From contig JAJEKV010000109.1 of NCBI GenBank assembly GCA_021234155.1, positions 1,902,764-1,966,763 of the forward strand: DNA of 64,000 nucleotides. The letters run 5' to 3'. Source of the DNA: Isoetes taiwanensis. Taxonomy: Eukaryota > Streptophyta > Lycopodiopsida > Isoetales > Isoetaceae. The translations under genes and the position numbers were made by a program. The notes below the pieces were generated by a model, which did not search any database, had not been told where the DNA came from, and worked only from the letters and a program-made list of their open reading frames with translations. Position 1 is the first letter of the stretch. Every line of letters starts with the position of its first letter. Shown here piece after piece: positions 60,990 through 64,000 of the stretch.

Positions 60990-62630
60990 AGATATTTCTA
61001 GAAAATTGATCTGCATACTATGGTAAGATCTCTGCAAACCAGTGAAATGCTATGTAAATCTAAAAGCTTAATTTCACTTGATCCATTAGATCTCGATTCA
61101 TTATTCAGCATATAGACTTAATTTCTAGCAGATCCATTAAGGTGAAGCTTTCATGCTCTGCACTAAGAAGGCAAAACAACAATAAGTCTACATTTCTGGT
61201 TTTGCTTTCTAACCAAATATTTGACCCAGGTGATAAACTTAAGAAGTTCATTGCTTACCTGTTAGTAGCTTAGGCTTTTTACCCATTCTTGGCTAACTGT
61301 CCTCTGGTTCTACTGTAGGTAACCGAACTTCTTGCTCTTTGTTATGAAGTTTAATCAAGTACAAGTTGGTTTATTTCAACAATTATTGCATTTCAACGTG
61401 CAAGTTTACTTCAAGAGCTTTGTGGCTGTTGTACATTATGGAGAACAAATACAAACAATATATGGTTGCTTCTAGTAAGTAAGTAAAGCTATTCGTAATA
61501 TCTCAAATATTATGTAAATGTTTACATATATTCAATTGAACTCCAGAGGCAAGGCCTTATGACTATGTTTTTAAAGTATTCTGGAATGTATCCATATCAG
61601 TTAACTAATGGCGTATTTAATTACATAGGTTATGATCATTACTGAATTTGGACGTAGTCATTGCTTGGGAATAATATGCACACCTGATTTTCTTCTTAAG
61701 GCTGCAAATTGGCTCTTAATATTATCTGAGCAGATTTATTGAGACAAATGTTCTGACTATTTCTGGGATTTAGTCAAGACTAGAAGGTTTTTTTGCTTAA
61801 CTCAGCTCTTTGCTTTAACCAAAGACTGTGGCTATGGTTTATTGTTCAAGTGTATTTTCTGACTTACTACTCTAAGTATTAACTTACTCTGCATATATGA
61901 TATAGGAAAAACAAGTTATCCCCGACTTTGATGTGAGGATGATGACATCAACAACCATTGAATCATAGAATCAGTCTTGCTCAAGTACAAGGAGTGCCTC
62001 TAGTTTAACTAGAGGCCTTGGCTGTGGATTCCACAAGGACAGGTGTATTTACTTATTGCCAAAATATACTTACCATGTGTTACTTAATACTCAGGAAAAC
62101 AAGTATGACCTTCATGAGCAAGGTGACAACACCAACAATTAATGGATTAACGAATATTGCAGAAATGGCTCTCCTCAGGCTTAATAGCCTTGATGTTGGG
62201 AGTTGTATTTCTTTCATTGAATTTCAAAGAAAAATGCCAAGCTGACATTTGTAGCTTGCGCACAACAAAAAAGCTACAATATGAAAATATGCCATATCTG
62301 GCCACATTTGCAAAAACGGATTTACAAAAAGGAATTTGTCTCGCAGGACTGTATTGGCAAGAAAAAGACATTATCAAGCCTGTGCTCTAGGCCCTGCACA
62401 CGAATCATGTCATGAGATGCTCTTGCAGATATGACAAGAACAACAACGTTAAAAACTATGCTGTAAGTACACTATTTTGATAGTATGTTTCCTGAACAAA
62501 GAGTAATGAGATAAGATATAGAGGGTAGGGCCTTTGTGTTGCAGCAAGGCCCTACTCCCCTTGCTGTAACAAAAGTAGCTAGTTTCAAAAAAAAAAAAAG
62601 GTAGCTAGTTTATCTACTACTAATCTAGCT
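60990..62630. other. Intergenic, no gene assigned
   Basis: A plus-strand frame at 62157-62390 (77 codons) ends TFAKTDLQKGICLAGLYWQE plus KDIIKPVL. I do not recognise it. The remainder is AT-rich and featureless. Confidence 0.35.
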
Positions 62631-62637
62631 TTGAAAG

Positions 62638-62780
62638 AATAGAATAGAATAGAATAAATTTTTTAACGTCCACGGAGACCAATAGGTCATGGGACCCATA
62701 CAATGGGCTAGTACAATCATTACTACTAGGATTAAAAAACCCCTGCCTCGAAAGGTTTTCAAGGGAAAAACCTTTGTAGA
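62638..62780 (-). mobile_element. LINE lineage A, 3' UTR only (copy e)
   Basis: The plus strand shows GAATAGAATAGAATAGAATA, then AACGTCCACGGAGACCAATA GG and CATGGGACCCATA. It ends with the stem-loop ATTAAAAAACCCCTGCCTCG-AAAGGTTTTC (62731-62760). Coding sequence is absent to the right, so it is 5' truncated within the UTR. Confidence 0.72.
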
Positions 62781-63289
62781 AAAAGCCCCCCTGATAAACG
62801 AAAAGAGGGAGGATTTTTTTATTAAGATTGACTAAATATTGTCCAATGCTGCATTAAGATTAGTGATTGTCCAATGGTGGAAAAGTGGTAAGGAAAACAT
62901 ATACTTCTTCTGAGATTTGATAAAATAATGGATATGACTTCCACAAATTTCCAGGAAAGGGTTTTTGTAATGGTCTCACCATAGAAACTACATATCTGGA
63001 ACTTTTTCATACATTGCTAGGAAACTTAACTTGGAATAATGCATGCCAAAAGGCAAAATATGGCATGCACTGATAAAAAATACTTTATTCTTTGGACCAT
63101 GTATGGCCATGTTTTTTAAAAGAAAAGGAAAAAATGTATTTGTTTTGATATGTAACAGATTAGGGTTTCCAAACTCTAAACTGATGACCTACACTTACAT
63201 ATTTGCAGCTACTGTGATATATGTGGTGCTGCATTCCAGCACAGATACTGTGGTACATGAACTCTCCAATGATGACTGTGGCAGCTACT

Positions 63290-63552
63290 AAGATGCAAAT
63301 GGCAACATGGTATATCGACCTTGGCATGACCCTGAAAATCCTGATTCTGAATGCTTTGGGAATAATGGAAGTGGAAATGTTAATCTGAGAGCAATACACA
63401 AAGTGCCGAGACAGGTCATGACAAAAACGAACTGGGCATTGGCACAAATGATGCAAAACATGATGGATGTATTACAAAAGAAGCCGAGCAAGGCATGCAA
63501 AACCAAGCACATCAGGTTTTCTGCTTTTGAAATTATTTCTATTGAAATGTGA
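63290..63552 (+). other. Unassigned open frame containing the dispersed segment, copy 2
   Basis: From about 63291 a plus-strand frame reads DANGNMVYRPWHDPENPDSE, CFGNNGSGNVNLRAIHKVPR and QVMTKTNWALAQMMQNMMDV. It then reads LQKKPSKACKTKHIRFSAFE to a stop at 63552. The 5' side is not open in the same frame. The second half is the segment duplicated at 60838-60985. No known domain was recognised. It may be an exon of an unknown gene or part of a repeat. Confidence 0.35.
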
Positions 63553-64000
63553 TATGGAGCAAGCACGGGGGAGTGGTCCACGGCGAATGGGTTATTGGAA
63601 TATGGCAAAAATCATGGAAAATATTATTTAAATGTTATTCCTAAAGGTCGTCCATTGGAATATGGCAAAAATCGTGGAAAATATTTTTTAAATGTTATTC
63701 CTAAAGGTCGCCTAGTAATATAAAGGGGCTGGGCTATAACATCAAAATCAAGGGAAACGTCTAGCATGGTTATAAGAACTATTGATATTTATGGAAGGGT
63801 CGAGGCATTATCATTGGGATGATTATTAGTTGAGGGAGCAGCCCATAGAAAATATTCCATATGATAAGTCATGTAATATAATTAAAGGCAAGGAATTATT
63901 TTGATATAAAAGGCAACTGCCTGCTAAAAAAGGCTAAAGTCGTGGAGAGATCTATAAATAGAACCTAAAATTCAGTTAGAGATATCTCCACAACGGGAGC
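63553..64000 (+). mobile_element. LTR-like sequence running off the right edge
   Basis: Contains a 60-bp tandem duplication (ATTGGAATATGGCAAAAATC at 63594 and 63654) and a TATA box CTATAAATA at 63952-63960, about 40 bases from the window end. This is a layout typical of U3 of an LTR or of a gene promoter. No primer-binding site is within the window, so the call is tentative. Confidence 0.3.

Noticed and set aside
62512-62525. TAAGATATAGAGG region as the 5' end of the second Helitron
   Set aside because: Only a few bases match the reverse complement of TCTTATATTATAATG, and it lies 10 kb away from the 3' end, so the match is probably chance.

Overview
This window is nuclear DNA from a vascular land plant. 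The evidence is split genes with GT-AG introns, an intact plant-type EF-1alpha gene, a secreted class III peroxidase gene, and dense layers of plant-type transposons (Copia, L1-like and other LINEs, a Helitron, a CACTA-type MITE). The mix of LINE types and the sparse genes suggest a fern or other non-seed plant, but that assignment is inference with modest confidence.

Only two genes look fully intact: EF-1alpha (minus strand, 33762-35291, three coding exons plus an inferred 5'UTR intron) and a class III peroxidase (minus strand, 56549-57699, three exons, all eight conserved cysteines and both haem-pocket histidines). A third gene, a mitochondrial-type ribosomal protein uL24 homologue (plus strand, 58787-60097, five exons), is complete except for one in-frame TGA. 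Two broken gene fragments lie close together at 9.6-13.0 kb: an AMT2-type ammonium transporter C-terminal half, and a tandemly duplicated 1.2-kb piece of a DUF92/TMEM19 membrane-protein gene.

Layout. 1-9 kb: GC-richer, gene-poor DNA with a recurring AAATTGGGCGG half-palindrome and diverged direct repeats. 9.6-14.3 kb: gene fragments, a hairpin-ended short repeat (family B), a LINE 3' end and an in-frame minisatellite. 15-17.8 kb: a decayed unknown reading frame and GATCC-rich repeats. 18-23 kb: a Copia element split by a 1,909-bp Helitron that carries about 1.7 kb of nearly pure purine sequence. 22.9-25.3 kb: a LINE with a CACTA MITE inside it. 25.6-28.9 kb: a second Copia (pol, polypurine tract, 3' LTR). 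33.7-35.9 kb: EF-1alpha and its promoter. 37-38.7 kb: a LINE. 39.5-43.2 kb: an L1-type LINE with an inverted 5' part, the signature of twin priming. 45-47.2 kb: a 95-nt foldback, then an LTR, primer-binding site and gag start. 48.9-50.3 kb: a Copia RT fragment interrupted by a poly(A) retroposon with a 15-bp target duplication. 52.3 kb: a second Helitron 3' end. 54.1-55.9 kb: a LINE 3' end and family B. 56.5-60.1 kb: peroxidase and uL24m. 60-64 kb: more LINE ends, a duplicated unknown segment and an LTR-like sequence at the right edge.

The genes do not form a functional cluster; they are housekeeping or secretory genes separated by transposon nests. The strongest new material is in the repeats. 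One LINE lineage has a conserved 3' stem-loop plus pentanucleotide tail in at least five copies. A short family has a GGGTTTGCCC/GGGCAACCC terminal hairpin. The Helitron's two ends are fixed by the Copia codons that rejoin when it is removed.
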